Notes: generated by a model not told the origin, from the sequence alone. A stretch of 64,000 bases of DNA from DASSUW01 sp963789005 (GCA_963789005.1 CAWBIZ010000009.1:124001-188000); one strand, 5' to 3'; shown: positions 1 through 9,223, counted from the first letter of the stretch. Numbers and translations are program-made.

Positions 1-1
1 T

Positions 2-466
2 CCGCACCTGAAGGCCCGCTACGGCGCCTGGTACTACAGCGCGGCGGCGGTCGCCACCTTCCTGCGCCGCTACGTGGTGGGGCCGCCGCGGCTCGAGCTG
101 GAGCTCGACGGCCGCCGGGTTCGGGGCGTGAGCGCGTTCCTGCAGAACGGCTCGCCGTACACGTACTTCAAGACCCGGCCGGTGGACCTGGTCGAGGGTG
201 CGCGGCTCGACTCGGGCGAGCTTGCCGGCGTGATGCTCACTCGCGCGCGGCCGTACGACGTTCCCACCGTGACGTTCCGCGCGCTGTCGGGAGCGGCGCG
301 GATCGCAAAGCACCGCGGCGTCGAGGCGTTCACCGGCGTGCACCGCATCACCGTGCGCTCGCTCGACGGCCGGCCGGTGCCGACGCAGGTCGACGGCGAC
401 TACATCGGCGACGAGGAGTCCGTCGAGATCACGGTCGGGCCGGGCGCCCTGCAGGTGGTGGCCTAG
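2..466 (+). CDS. Diacylglycerol/lipid kinase family protein, C-terminal part (5' truncated)
   Basis: The reading frame is open from the window edge, so the N-terminal catalytic half is missing. What remains looks like the C-terminal beta-rich domain of DagK/YegS/BmrU-type lipid kinases, which phosphorylate diacylglycerol or related membrane lipids with ATP. The clearest match is the closing segment PVPTQVDGDYIGDEE followed by a hydrophobic strand and GPGALQVVA, the usual end of this family, where the D-G-[DE] segment helps close the active site. The stop codon TAG shares four bases (CTAG, 463-466) with the stop of the convergent rel gene. Family assignment is fairly sure; substrate cannot be told from the fragment. 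Confidence 0.75.
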   Translation, partial: PHLKARYGAWYYSAAAVATFLRRYVVGPPRLELELDGRRVRGVSAFLQNGSPYTYFKTRPVDLVEGARLDSGELAGVMLTRARPYDVPTVTFRALSGAARIAKHRGVEAFTGVHRITVRSLDGRPVPTQVDGDYIGDEESVEITVGPGALQVVA

Positions 467-2817
467 CCGCCGCTGGGCGTGACGCGGTAGGCGTCGAACA
501 CCGAGTCGATCGACCGCAGGCGGTTGATCGCGGTCTTGAGCGCCTGGGTGTCCCCCACCTCGATCACGAACCGGTTCTTGACCATCGGGTGCTGGACGCT
601 GCAGTAGGCCTCGACGATGTTGATGCCGCCCTCGGCGAACGTGCGGGCGACGTCCTCGAGCAGGCGGTGGCGGTCCCACGCGTCGACCTGGATCTCGACC
701 TTGAACGACGTCTCGTTGTCGCCGTCCCAGGAGACGGCCACGAAGCGCTCGGGGTCCTTCTTGAGCGCCTCCGCGTTCGGGCAGTCCTCGCGGTGGATGG
801 TGATGCCGCGGCCGAGCGACACGTAGCCCAGGATCTGGTCGCCTGACACGGGGCGGCAGCACTTGGCCAGCCGCAGCGGCACGTCGTCCACGCCCTCGAC
901 GCGGATGCCGAACTGCGACGACGACGCCTCCGGCTTGCGGCGGACGGTCGGCTTGATCAGGTCCTCGGCGGCCGACACCTCGGCCTCGGCGCTCTCCCCC
1001 TGCTTGAGCCGCTGCAGGACCTTGTTGACGACGACCTTGGGCGAGATCTTCGCCCCGCCGAGCGCGATGTAGAAGTCCTCGGCCTTGCGGAAGCCCATCT
1101 CGCGGATCACGTCGGCGAGCAGCGGCGAGCCGGTGATCTTCTGGGCGGGCAGGCCGGCCTTGCCGAGGTGCTCCTGCAGCAGGTCGCGGCCGGTGTGCTC
1201 GGAGTCGTCGCGCGACTCGGCCTTGAACCAGGCGCGGATCTTGTTGCGGGCGCGGGTCGTCTTGACGAGCGCGAGCCAGTCGCGCGACGGGCCGCGCTCG
1301 CGCTTGGCGGTGAGGATCTCGACGATGTCGCCGGACTCGAGCTCGTAGTGCAGCGGGACGATCTTGCCGTTGACCTTGGCGCCCACGCAGCGATGGCCGA
1401 CGTCGGTGTGGATCTCGTAAGCGAAGTCGAGCGGCGTGGCGCCGACGGCCAGCGACTTGACCTCGCCCTTGGGCGTGAAGACGTAGACCTCGTCCTCGAT
1501 CAGCTGGCCGCGCAGGTGCTCGGTGAACTCGACCGGGTCGTCCTCGTCGCCCTGCCAGTCGAGCAGCGACTTGAGCCACTTGAGCTTCATGTCGGTCGGG
1601 TCGACCCCGCCCTGCTTGTTGCTCTCCTTGTAGCGCCAGTGCGCGGCGACCCCGTACTCGGCCGTCTCGTGCATGTCGCGCGTGCGGATCTGGATCTCGA
1701 GCGGCCGCCCCTCGGGCCCGATCACGGTCGTGTGGAGGGCCTGGTACATGTTGAACTTCGGCATCGCGATCATGTCCTTGAAGCGCCCGGGGAGCGGCTT
1801 CCACAGCGAGTGGATGACGCCCACCGCCCCGTAGCAGTCCTTCACGGAGTCGACGATCACGCGCATGGCCGTGAGGTCGTAGATCTCGTTGAACTCGCGG
1901 CCCTTGCGGGTCATCTTCGAGTAGATCGAGTAGAAGTGCTTGGCGCGGCCGGAGATCTCGGCGCGGATGCCGAGCGCCTCGAGCTCCTTCGCCAGGTAGC
2001 CGCCCGCGCGCGCGACGTAGTGCTCGCGCTCCTCGCGCTGCTGGCTGACGAGCCCCTTGATCTCCTGGTACTTGCGCGGGTGCAGGGTGGTGAACGCGAG
2101 GTCCTCCAGCTCCCACTTGATCGCGTGGATGCCGAGCCGGTGGGCCAGCGGCGCGTAGATCTCCAGGGTCTCCTTCGCCTTGTCGATCTGCTTCTGCTTG
2201 GCCATCGCCTCGAGCGTGCGCATGTTGTGCAGCCGGTCGGCGAGCTTGATCAGGATGACCCGGATGTCCGTGGCCATCGCGACCATCATCTTGCGGTAGT
2301 TCTCGGCCTGCGCCTCGTCGCGCGACTGGAACGTGATCCCGGTGAGCTTGGTGACGCCGTCGACGAGGCCGGCGACCTCGTCCCCGAACGCGTCCCGGAC
2401 CTCGTCGAGCGAGGCCGACGTGTCCTCCACCGTGTCGTGCAGCAGGGCCGCGCACAGCGTCTCGGTGTCGAGCCGCATGCCGGCGCAGATCTTCGCGACG
2501 CCGACGGGATGGGTGATGAAGTCCTCGCCCGACTGGCGCCGCTGGTCGGCGTGGTGCTCGCAGGCGAACACGAACGCGCGCACGACCCGCTCGCGGTCGA
2601 TGCTCTCGGCGACCTCGTCGGCGTGCTCCTCGACGATCGCGAACAGGTCGGCGAGCAGCTCGCGCTCGACCGCCGTGAGGTCGGCCGGGGCGTTCGCGAG
2701 CGGACCGTGCGCGTGGTCGGCGCGATCGATCGGGCGATGGCCCGCGACGGCGACCGGCGCCTCCGTCTCGCCGGCGCCGTTCCCGTCCACGGCCGCGACC
2801 GGGGGGCCGGGCTCCAC
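463..2817 (-). CDS. rel: Bifunctional (p)ppGpp synthetase/hydrolase, Rel/SpoT family
   Basis: Makes and degrades the alarmone (p)ppGpp in the stringent response. Domain order is complete: an HD hydrolase domain (HPVGVAKICAG, then LLHDTVEDT), a nucleotidyltransferase synthetase domain (GRAKHFYSIYSKM, DLTAMRVIV, YQALHTTVIGP), a TGS domain (VYVFTPKGEV...PLDFAYEIHTDVG), a zinc-finger-like region with paired Cys (LAKCCRPVSGD) and a C-terminal ACT domain. A frame open further upstream runs into recJ and gives low-complexity Arg/Pro sequence, so I place the start at GTG 2817, downstream of the recJ stop; this gives 784 residues. A GTG nine codons further in is also possible. A 7-bp inverted repeat (2833-2839/2850-2856) lies across the recJ stop just before this start. 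Confidence 0.93.
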   Translation of the reverse strand: MEPGPPVAAVDGNGAGETEAPVAVAGHRPIDRADHAHGPLANAPADLTAVERELLADLFAIVEEHADEVAESIDRERVVRAFVFACEHHADQRRQSGEDFITHPVGVAKICAGMRLDTETLCAALLHDTVEDTSASLDEVRDAFGDEVAGLVDGVTKLTGITFQSRDEAQAENYRKMMVAMATDIRVILIKLADRLHNMRTLEAMAKQKQIDKAKETLEIYAPLAHRLGIHAIKWELEDLAFTTLHPRKYQEIKGLVSQQREEREHYVARAGGYLAKELEALGIRAEISGRAKHFYSIYSKMTRKGREFNEIYDLTAMRVIVDSVKDCYGAVGVIHSLWKPLPGRFKDMIAMPKFNMYQALHTTVIGPEGRPLEIQIRTRDMHETAEYGVAAHWRYKESNKQGGVDPTDMKLKWLKSLLDWQGDEDDPVEFTEHLRGQLIEDEVYVFTPKGEVKSLAVGATPLDFAYEIHTDVGHRCVGAKVNGKIVPLHYELESGDIVEILTAKRERGPSRDWLALVKTTRARNKIRAWFKAESRDDSEHTGRDLLQEHLGKAGLPAQKITGSPLLADVIREMGFRKAEDFYIALGGAKISPKVVVNKVLQRLKQGESAEAEVSAAEDLIKPTVRRKPEASSSQFGIRVEGVDDVPLRLAKCCRPVSGDQILGYVSLGRGITIHREDCPNAEALKKDPERFVAVSWDGDNETSFKVEIQVDAWDRHRLLEDVARTFAEGGINIVEAYCSVQHPMVKNRFVIEVGDTQALKTAINRLRSIDSVFDAYRVTPSGG

Positions 2818-2832
2818 GGCGGCACCCGACGA

Positions 2833-2856
2833 CTGACCCTCTTGGGAGGGGGTCAG
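2833..2856. repeat. Inverted repeat at the recJ/rel junction
   Basis: Arms CTGACCC (2833-2839) and GGGTCAG (2850-2856) form a perfect 7-bp stem with a 10-base loop, covering the recJ stop codon. No T-tract follows, so it is not a convincing intrinsic terminator; it may modulate passage from recJ into rel. The arm resembles the GGGGTC/GACCCC palindromes seen at 43004 and 58776. Confidence 0.4.
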
Positions 2857-5357
2857 GCCGCTTGCCGGATCGTGTCGGTCGTCAGGAATCGCAGTCCGTC
2901 CTCGAGGCGGAGGTGGTAGGCCCGGAAGGCCGCCGAGCGCTCGAGCGCGGTGCGCGCGCGCGTCTCGGTCAGCCGGAGGGCCGGCCCTTCGCGATCGAGG
3001 ACCACGAGATCGAGCTCGGAGAGGACCCGCACCAGGCGCCCCGCGAGCGCGGCCGACCTCGGTTGCGGCCCCTCGCCCCGTAGCACGGCCTCGAGGGCCT
3101 CCCCACCGACGTCCCCGGTCCCGCGCAGTGCGCGGTAGAGGGCTGCCAGCGGGTCGCGGAGGGCGAAGTCCCACTGATGTATTCGGTGAGCAAAGCGTAG
3201 CTCAGGCTCACCCCACGCCAGATGGGTCCGGGCCGCCGCGGACGGACGTTGGAGGCGGGCGAGCGCCCGCGCGTCCGCGGGCGGGTCGACGACCACGAGA
3301 TGGTCGTAGCCGGCGGCCAGCTCGGGATCGTCCGTGAGGGCCGCCCAGGAGCACACCGCGAAGCCGCCGATGCGGCCCTGGAGGGTGCGCGCGCGGTACG
3401 GCGCATGCGCGACGACCGCGAGCACGCGGTCGCCGGCCGCGACGAGATCCGCGAGCAGCCCCGCGATCCCGGTGCCGCGGACGTCGCGCATCCACTCCCC
3501 AGATTCATGGGCGAGGTGTTCGTGAGGGCCGGCGAGGTCGCGCGTCAGCTCGGTGGTGAGGCCGTCGATGAACGTGGGCTCGCCGACGATCTCGATCGGT
3601 GCCGGGCGGGACGGGCGGGCGTGGCGGAGGACGAGGCGTGGCTCGACGGCGCCGTTCCAGCGGTTCGCCTCGAGCCGGACCGCGGCGTCGACCGGCTCGT
3701 CGGGCTCCGCCGGCAGGCGGCTGCCGGCCCCGAACTGGACGCAGCGCGAGCGTGCGCCACCGGCGTGGAGCGTGAACGCCACGTGGCGGCCCTCCCCCAT
3801 CGCCCGCGGGTCGGCGAGCTGGGCGGCGGGGACGAGCAGCGAGACGGCCGGGTTGCCCTGCCCGAACGGCGCGAGGCGCTCCAGCTCCTCGGCCAGCGCG
3901 AGCGTCAGCGCATCGCCGGGGACGACGGCATCGACCCGGCATTCGGGCACGAGGTCGTCGGGGCTGAGGACCTCGGCCGCGTGGGCGACGAAGGACTCGC
4001 GGAACGCGTCGACGTCCGCGCGCGCGATCGTGAGCCCGGCCGCGGCGCGGTGCCCGCCGTAGCGCTCGAGGTGCCGCCCGGCCGCGGTCAGCCCGCCCAG
4101 GAGGTCGAACGCCGGGATCGAGCGTCCGGACCCGGTTCCCTCCTCCCCCTCGAGGGCGATCAGGACCGCCGGCCGGTGATGGCGCTCGGCGATGCGCGCG
4201 GCGACGATGCCGATCACGCCCGGGTGCCAGCCCTCGGCGGCCAGGACGTACGCCGCGGCCGGGCCCTGCTCGGCCACCAGGGCCTCGGCCGCGAAGCGCA
4301 TCCGCGTCTCGACGTCCCGGCGCTCGGTGTTCACCGCGTCGAGCTCGGCCGCGATCGCCCGGGCCCGCGCGGGATCCTCGGTCAGCAGCAGCTCGAGCCC
4401 CGCGTCTGCCCGGTGGAGCCGGCCGGCGGCGTTGATCCGCGGCGCGAGCCGGAAGCCGATCGCGCCGGCGTCGAGCGAGCCCGGGTCGACGCGCGCGACC
4501 TCCATCAGCGCCCGCAGGCCGGGCTTGCGCGTGCCCGCCAGCGCGCGCAGGCCTTCGCGCACGAGCCGCCGGTTCTCGCCGACGAGCGGCACGACGTCGG
4601 CCACCGTGGCGAGCGCGACGAGGTCGAGGTCCTCCTCCGCGAGCGCCGGGTCCTCCCCCGCGCCCTCGAGCAGCGCCGCCGCGAGCTTGTGGGCGACCCC
4701 CGCCGCGCACAGATCCGGGCACGGATACGCGCCCCCCCGCGCCGCGCTCGGAGCGCCGCCCGGATACGCGCCGCCCCCCGCCGCGCTCGGAGCGCCTCCG
4801 AGCCGCGGGTGGACGATCGGGGCGTCGGGGAGACGGCCGTCGGCGCGTGGGGAGTGGTGGTCGGTGACCACGACGTCCAGCCCCGCCGCGCGCGCCGCCG
4901 CGACCTCGTCGACGGCGGTGATCGCGCAGTCGACCGTGATCAGCAGATCCGTTCCGCGGGCCGCGAGCCGCTCGACCGTGCTCGCCGCGAGGCCGTAGCC
5001 GTCGTCGATCCGGCTCGGCAGGTACCAGTCGACGTCCGCGCCGACGGTGCGCAGCGCGCGCACGAGGATCGCCGTCGACGTCACGCCGTCGACGTCGTAG
5101 TCGCCGTGGACCGTGATCCGCGACTGCCGGCGCACGTGCTCGAGCACCCGCGCGGCAGCCTCGCGGAGGCCGCCGAACGCGTCGAGCGGATGCGACTCGT
5201 CCGCGGCCAGGAACGCGCGTGCGGCCGCCTCCTCGCCCAGCCCGCGCCGCGTCAGCACCTGGGCGAGCACGTGCGAGACGCCGAGCGCGGCCGCCAGCCG
5301 CTCGGCGGCGGCGTAGTCGTACGGCGGGACGGTGAAGCGGGTGTCGAGGCGGGCCAC
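2853..5357 (-). CDS. recJ: Single-stranded-DNA-specific exonuclease RecJ
   Basis: 5'-3' single-strand exonuclease of recombination and mismatch repair. The DHH phosphoesterase motifs are all visible: HGDYDVDGVTST, LLITVDCAITAVDEV, VVVTDHHSP, and later the DHHA1 part (GRSIPAFDLLGGL...RYGGHRAAAGLTI) and an OB-fold region (APFGQGNPAVSLLV). It is about 834 residues, longer than the roughly 570 of E. coli RecJ; the extra C-terminal 230 residues (AHAPYRARTLQGRIGG onward) look like the extension of some Gram-positive and actinobacterial RecJs. I chose GTG 5357; TTG 5414 would only add a low-complexity leader. Between the DHH and DHHA1 parts is an in-frame 39-bp tandem duplication (see 4723-4800). 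Confidence 0.9.
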   Translation of the reverse strand: MARLDTRFTVPPYDYAAAERLAAALGVSHVLAQVLTRRGLGEEAAARAFLAADESHPLDAFGGLREAAARVLEHVRRQSRITVHGDYDVDGVTSTAILVRALRTVGADVDWYLPSRIDDGYGLAASTVERLAARGTDLLITVDCAITAVDEVAAARAAGLDVVVTDHHSPRADGRLPDAPIVHPRLGGAPSAAGGGAYPGGAPSAARGGAYPCPDLCAAGVAHKLAAALLEGAGEDPALAEEDLDLVALATVADVVPLVGENRRLVREGLRALAGTRKPGLRALMEVARVDPGSLDAGAIGFRLAPRINAAGRLHRADAGLELLLTEDPARARAIAAELDAVNTERRDVETRMRFAAEALVAEQGPAAAYVLAAEGWHPGVIGIVAARIAERHHRPAVLIALEGEEGTGSGRSIPAFDLLGGLTAAGRHLERYGGHRAAAGLTIARADVDAFRESFVAHAAEVLSPDDLVPECRVDAVVPGDALTLALAEELERLAPFGQGNPAVSLLVPAAQLADPRAMGEGRHVAFTLHAGGARSRCVQFGAGSRLPAEPDEPVDAAVRLEANRWNGAVEPRLVLRHARPSRPAPIEIVGEPTFIDGLTTELTRDLAGPHEHLAHESGEWMRDVRGTGIAGLLADLVAAGDRVLAVVAHAPYRARTLQGRIGGFAVCSWAALTDDPELAAGYDHLVVVDPPADARALARLQRPSAAARTHLAWGEPELRFAHRIHQWDFALRDPLAALYRALRGTGDVGGEALEAVLRGEGPQPRSAALAGRLVRVLSELDLVVLDREGPALRLTETRARTALERSAAFRAYHLRLEDGLRFLTTDTIRQAA
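4723..4800. repeat. 39-bp in-frame tandem duplication inside recJ
   Basis: Two near-identical 39-base units (4723-4761 and 4762-4800), each starting GGATACGCGCC and ending around the palindrome GCGCTCGGAGCGC, encode two copies of a Gly/Ala/Pro-rich 13-residue block (GGAPSAA-x-GGAYP) in RecJ, just after the DHH motif region (VVVTDHHSP...APIVHPRLG). Length being a multiple of three keeps the frame. Confidence 0.85.
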
Positions 5358-5534
5358 GGTCGCCGCAGCGTATGGCCGCCACAAGACGGAACCGCGGCCT
5401 CGCCCGACCCTCAACTCGAGGGCGAGAGGGTCGAAGGCCCGTCTCGGTCGAGCGTCCTGCCTGACGGTCGTCCGACGACCACGATCCAGGACGCTTCCAT
5501 GGAAACTCGCCGCCGCCGGACCCCTGACCCTCCC

Positions 5535-5556
5535 TACCCAGCGCCGTTGACGTTCG
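5535..5556 (+). repeat. Copy of a dispersed element also found at 35.7-35.9 kb
   Basis: In the 213-base gap between recJ and the small membrane protein, CTCCCTACCCAGC then CCGTTGACGTTCG closely matches the arms of the inverted repeat at 35667-35895. The rest of this gap holds a CTCGCCC/GGGCGAG inverted repeat (about 5399-5426) and no credible gene. Confidence 0.5.
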
Positions 5557-5570
5557 TAGGAGAGTGCGGC

Positions 5571-5843
5571 CTAGACCGCCGGGTGCAGGCGCTCCTGGCG
5601 GAGCCCGACCCAGTACACGACGGCCATCCCGATCACGGCCCCCGGAACCGCCTCGACCGCGTTGAGCAGGTTCGTGTCGTTCTGCCCGGGCACGGTGAGC
5701 CCGTGGATCAGGAACCCGAACACGAACGAGCCGATCACGGCGCCCACGAACGCGCCGACGATCCCCGACCAGAAGTGATCGGGCACGAAGATCGCGAAGT
5801 GCCAGAGCGCGATCCCGACCATCACCCACACGAGCCCGGCCAT
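5571..5843 (-). CDS. Small multi-pass membrane protein
   Basis: A 90-residue protein with three likely membrane segments (about 3-20, 27-47 and 62-82), rich in Gly, Ala and Val, ending in a short basic tail. Its ATG overlaps the secDF stop (ATGA), so it is translated with secDF and may assist or simply accompany the translocase. I do not recognise a named family; the Gly-rich second segment (GIVGAFVGAVIGSFVFG) is loosely like GlsB/YeaQ small membrane proteins, but this is not firm. Confidence 0.7.
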   Translation of the reverse strand: MAGLVWVMVGIALWHFAIFVPDHFWSGIVGAFVGAVIGSFVFGFLIHGLTVPGQNDTNLLNAVEAVPGAVIGMAVVYWVGLRQERLHPAV

Positions 5844-8707
5844 CAGCGCGGCCTCCCGTGGCGACGGTTCGGCGGCTTCTTCGGCTTGTCGCCGCCGTCA
5901 GAGTCCTTGGCCGCCCGCGACCGCGCGCGGCGCCCGCCCGCGGGGCGGCTCCCGGCGGTGGCCGGCTGCGGCGCCTCCGGCTCGGGCTCGGGCTCGTCCG
6001 CGACCCCGAGGTCGCGCACCATCTCCTCGAACTCCTCGCTCGAGACGCCGCGCGCCGGATCGGGCGGCGCCGTCACTCGCGAGCGGCCGCGGCGCGGCTC
6101 GGCCGGAGCGACGTCGACCGGAGCGCCCGCCACCGCGACGGCGTACGCCGGGACGACGCCGTCGAACTGCGAGCGGATCCGCGTCTCGCGCGCCTTGTAG
6201 ACCGGCTCGCGCTCCTTCCAGTGCGTCAGCACCGGGCCGGCGATGAAGACCGACGAGTAGGTGCCGGAGAGCGTGCCCACCAGCAGCGCGAACGCGAAGT
6301 CCTGCAGCGTCTCGCCGCCGAACAGCATCAGCGCGAGGATCGGCAGGCCGGCGCAGAAGCTGGTGGCCAGCGAGCGGATGATGACCTCGGACATCGAGCG
6401 GTTGTAGATCTGCGAGAACGCCGCGTTCGGCATCCGCGGGATGTTCTCCCGCACCCGGTCGAACACGACGATCGTGTCGTAGAGCGAGAAGCCCAAGATG
6501 GTCAGGAGCGCCGCGACCGTCGACGCCGTCACCTCCCGGCCGAGCAGTGCGTAGACGCCGCCGGTGATCAGCAGGTCATGCGAGAGGGCGATCAGCACCG
6601 GAACCGCGAACTTCCACTGGAAGCGCAGCGTGATGTAGATCGAGATGATGACCAGCGAGGCGATGATCGCCTTGATCGCGTTGTCGGCCACCGACTGGCC
6701 GAAGCTCGCGCCGATCGACTCGATGCTCAGGTTGTCCGCGAGCCCGAAGCTGTCCCTGAGGATGTCCTCCGCCTGGCCGGACTCGGCCGGGCCGAGCTGC
6801 TCGGCGCTGATCTGGACGACGTTCTCGCCCAGCTCCGGGTTGTCGACGGTCTGGATCTCGGCGTCGGCGAGGCCGATGCCGCCGAGCGCGTCCCGCACCT
6901 GGTCGACGGAGGCTTCGCGCTCGAGCGGCGCGGTGATCCGCGTGCCGCCCTCGAAGTCGATCCCGAAGTTCAGGCCCTGGACGGCGAGCGCGATCGCGCA
7001 CACGAGCAGGATCAAGCCGGACGTCGAGAAGAACCAGCGCGAGCGGCCGATGAAGTCGAACCGGATCGGCTTCGAGTCGCGCGCGCCGAGCGCCGCGCGC
7101 GAGCGCAGGAGCGCCGTCCCGCGCATCGCGTAGAGCATCGCCTGGGTGGCGAGCACGGCGGTGAACAGCGACAGGATCACGCCGACGCCGAGCGTGAGCG
7201 CGAAGCCCTTGACGCCCGCCGTGGCGAGGATGAAGAGGATGAACGCGACGAGGAAGGTGACGACGTTCGCGTCCGCGATCGCGGTCAGGCCCTTCTTGTA
7301 GCCGGCGGAGATCGCCTGGCCGACGCTGCGGCCCGCGCGCAGCTCTTCCTTGACCCGCTCGAAGATGACGATGTTGGCGTCGGCCGCCACCCCCAGTGTG
7401 AGGATCAGGCCGGCGATGCCGGGCAGCGTGAGCGTGATCGGGATCAGCTCGACGAGCGCGTAGAAGTAGAGGCCGTAGACGCCCATCGCGAGCACCGAGA
7501 TGACACCCAGCACGCGGTAGAAGACGATCAGGAAGAGCGCGACGATCAGGAAGCCCGCGGCGCCCGCCAACACGCCCTGGTCGAGCGCCTGTTCGCCGAG
7601 CGACGCGGAGACCTGCGAGCTCGAGATCAGCTCGAGCCGGATCGGCAGCGCGCCGATCTCGAGGATCTTCGCCAGGTCCTGCGCGGAGCTGATCGTGAAG
7701 CTGCCCGAGATCTGGGCGCCCGTCTCGCCGTCGATCCCGTCCGGATACTCGATGTAGCTGATGGTCGGCGACGAGACGAGCTCGTCGTCGAGCACGATCG
7801 CGAAGTGCTGTGAGCCGACGCTCGGGTCCGTGCCGGGGAGCGCGTTGTCCTGGCCGCGCTGGGCGATCTCGCGCGTGATGTTCTGGAACGCCTCGCGACC
7901 CCTGTCCGTGAAGTCGAAGGTGACGATCGGCTCGTTGCCGCCCTGCTGGTCGAAGTTCTGCTCGGGGTTGCGGATGTCCGTGCCCCCGAGCGCCGGGTTG
8001 TCCTGGATCACCCAGAAGCGGTCGGGGTCGGGGTCGTCGGCGTCGGCCTTCTGGTCGCGGACGACGAGGATGCCCTCGGGGACCTGCACGACCTCGACGT
8101 TCGCGCGCTCGGCGTCGCTCAGGTCCTCGAGCGCCTCCTCACGGCTGGCGGATGCGGTGCCGCCGTTGAGCGGCTGCTTGCTCGTCTCGTTGAACGCGTA
8201 GAAGCGCGGAGCGTCGGCGGCGCTGTTGTTGCCGTCTCGCTGCGGGTCGCACTCGGAGGCCGCCTGGACCGCACGGTAGAAGCCGGTGATCTGCCGTTTC
8301 TGGCCCGAGTTCTCGTCCGGGTTGGTCTGGCAGTCCTCGTCGAGGATGTTCGCTTCCCAGTCGTAGAAGAAGAGCTGGGCGGTCGACCCGACCTGCTGCG
8401 CGGCCCGATCGGCGTCCTCCTCGCCCGGCAGGTTGACCTCGATCTGGTTGTCGCCGGAGAGCAGCAGCTCGGGCTCGGCGACGCCGAACGCGTCGACGCG
8501 CTCGCGCATGATGTCGAGCGAGTTCTGCAGCGCCTCCGCGGTGACCGTGGGCTGCTGGGCCGTCGGCTGCCCCTCGAAGATCAGCTGGACGCCGCCCTGG
8601 AGGTCGAGCCCGAGCTTCGTGTCGCGGCTCGAGACGGCGAACAGCGACCCGGCGATCAGGCCCAGGACGATCAGCAGGACGAAGAGAGAGCGGCGGCGTT
8701 CTGACAT
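5843..8707 (-). CDS. secDF: Protein translocase subunit SecD/SecF fusion
   Basis: Uses the proton motive force to help pull secreted proteins out of the SecYEG channel. One 954-residue chain contains the SecD half (first membrane segment about 8-26, motif LGLDLQGGVQLIFE, a large extracytoplasmic P1 domain, then five membrane segments with the ANIVIFERVKEELRAGRS loop) followed by the SecF half (LNFGIDFEGGTRI, then LGFSLYDTIVVFDRVREN and ALATSFCAGLP-type segments). The C-terminal 80 residues are charged and Pro/Arg-rich. Fusion of SecD and SecF is known in several phyla. The P1 region has an acidic insertion of Asp/Asn-rich sequence. The stop overlaps the start of the following small membrane protein. 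Confidence 0.96.
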   Translation of the reverse strand: MSERRRSLFVLLIVLGLIAGSLFAVSSRDTKLGLDLQGGVQLIFEGQPTAQQPTVTAEALQNSLDIMRERVDAFGVAEPELLLSGDNQIEVNLPGEEDADRAAQQVGSTAQLFFYDWEANILDEDCQTNPDENSGQKRQITGFYRAVQAASECDPQRDGNNSAADAPRFYAFNETSKQPLNGGTASASREEALEDLSDAERANVEVVQVPEGILVVRDQKADADDPDPDRFWVIQDNPALGGTDIRNPEQNFDQQGGNEPIVTFDFTDRGREAFQNITREIAQRGQDNALPGTDPSVGSQHFAIVLDDELVSSPTISYIEYPDGIDGETGAQISGSFTISSAQDLAKILEIGALPIRLELISSSQVSASLGEQALDQGVLAGAAGFLIVALFLIVFYRVLGVISVLAMGVYGLYFYALVELIPITLTLPGIAGLILTLGVAADANIVIFERVKEELRAGRSVGQAISAGYKKGLTAIADANVVTFLVAFILFILATAGVKGFALTLGVGVILSLFTAVLATQAMLYAMRGTALLRSRAALGARDSKPIRFDFIGRSRWFFSTSGLILLVCAIALAVQGLNFGIDFEGGTRITAPLEREASVDQVRDALGGIGLADAEIQTVDNPELGENVVQISAEQLGPAESGQAEDILRDSFGLADNLSIESIGASFGQSVADNAIKAIIASLVIISIYITLRFQWKFAVPVLIALSHDLLITGGVYALLGREVTASTVAALLTILGFSLYDTIVVFDRVRENIPRMPNAAFSQIYNRSMSEVIIRSLATSFCAGLPILALMLFGGETLQDFAFALLVGTLSGTYSSVFIAGPVLTHWKEREPVYKARETRIRSQFDGVVPAYAVAVAGAPVDVAPAEPRRGRSRVTAPPDPARGVSSEEFEEMVRDLGVADEPEPEPEAPQPATAGSRPAGGRRARSRAAKDSDGGDKPKKPPNRRHGRPR

Positions 8708-8734
8708 GTACCGGCGGAAAGAGGGTAGTCGGCG

Positions 8735-9184
8735 CTACTTCGACGGCGTCAGGACGAGCAGGAGGCCGCCATCGTCATCGTACGCCGGGAAGAGGTCGGC
8801 GACCGCCTTGGCGGGCAGATCTCCCTCGGCGTTGACGACGACCGGCTTGCCGAGCTGCCGGACGCCCCACTCGAGCACCGTGCCGACGTGGTCGGCGCCG
8901 CCCTCGAAGTCCAGGCCCAGCACCTCACGCACCTCGCGGCCCATGACCTTCTCGTCGGAAAGCCCGGTCAGCTCGCGGGTCCCGCGGCCGCAGCCGATGA
9001 TGCGGCCCGCCTGGTCGCAGACGAAGAACGCCGCGTTGGGGGCGGGGTAGTAGTCGTCGAGCAGCTCGAAGAGGAAGCCGAAGCCGCACTTCGAGCAGCC
9101 GCGCGGCTGGTTGCGGAAGCCCTGCTGACGGTCCGTCTCGCTGGTGCGCTGGCCGCAGTTCGGGCAGATGAAGAGGTGCGCCAT
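8735..9184 (-). CDS. Zinc-ribbon/PAS domain protein
   Basis: A 149-residue cytoplasmic protein. The N-terminus carries a zinc ribbon with Cys7, Cys10, Cys30 and Cys33 (CPNC...CSKC); the rest reads as one PAS fold (AAFFVCDQAGRIIGCGRGTRELTGLSDEKVMGREV...). There is no output domain, so it probably acts through a partner, sensing a ligand or redox state. A TAGCCT hexamer lies 10 bases before the ATG. Function unknown beyond the domains. Confidence 0.8.
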   Translation of the reverse strand: MAHLFICPNCGQRTSETDRQQGFRNQPRGCSKCGFGFLFELLDDYYPAPNAAFFVCDQAGRIIGCGRGTRELTGLSDEKVMGREVREVLGLDFEGGADHVGTVLEWGVRQLGKPVVVNAEGDLPAKAVADLFPAYDDDGGLLLVLTPSK

Positions 9185-9223
9185 TCGGTCTCTTAGGCTA
9201 GAGCGAGACCGCTAAAGCTTCGA

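Noticed and set aside
2833..2856. Intrinsic terminator at the recJ/rel junction
   Set aside because: The 7-bp stem has no T-tract and the genes are closely spaced in one direction, so termination is unlikely; kept only as an inverted repeat.
3222..6200. A 992-codon open frame on the plus strand opposite recJ and secDF
   Set aside because: It is antisense to two strongly conserved genes and gives Arg/Gly/Asp-rich sequence without domains; a GC-rich shadow frame. The same applies to other long antisense frames, such as 1168-2919, 5858-7813, 15660-17546, 19806-22064, 43492-45390, 46315-48111 and 59073-61955.
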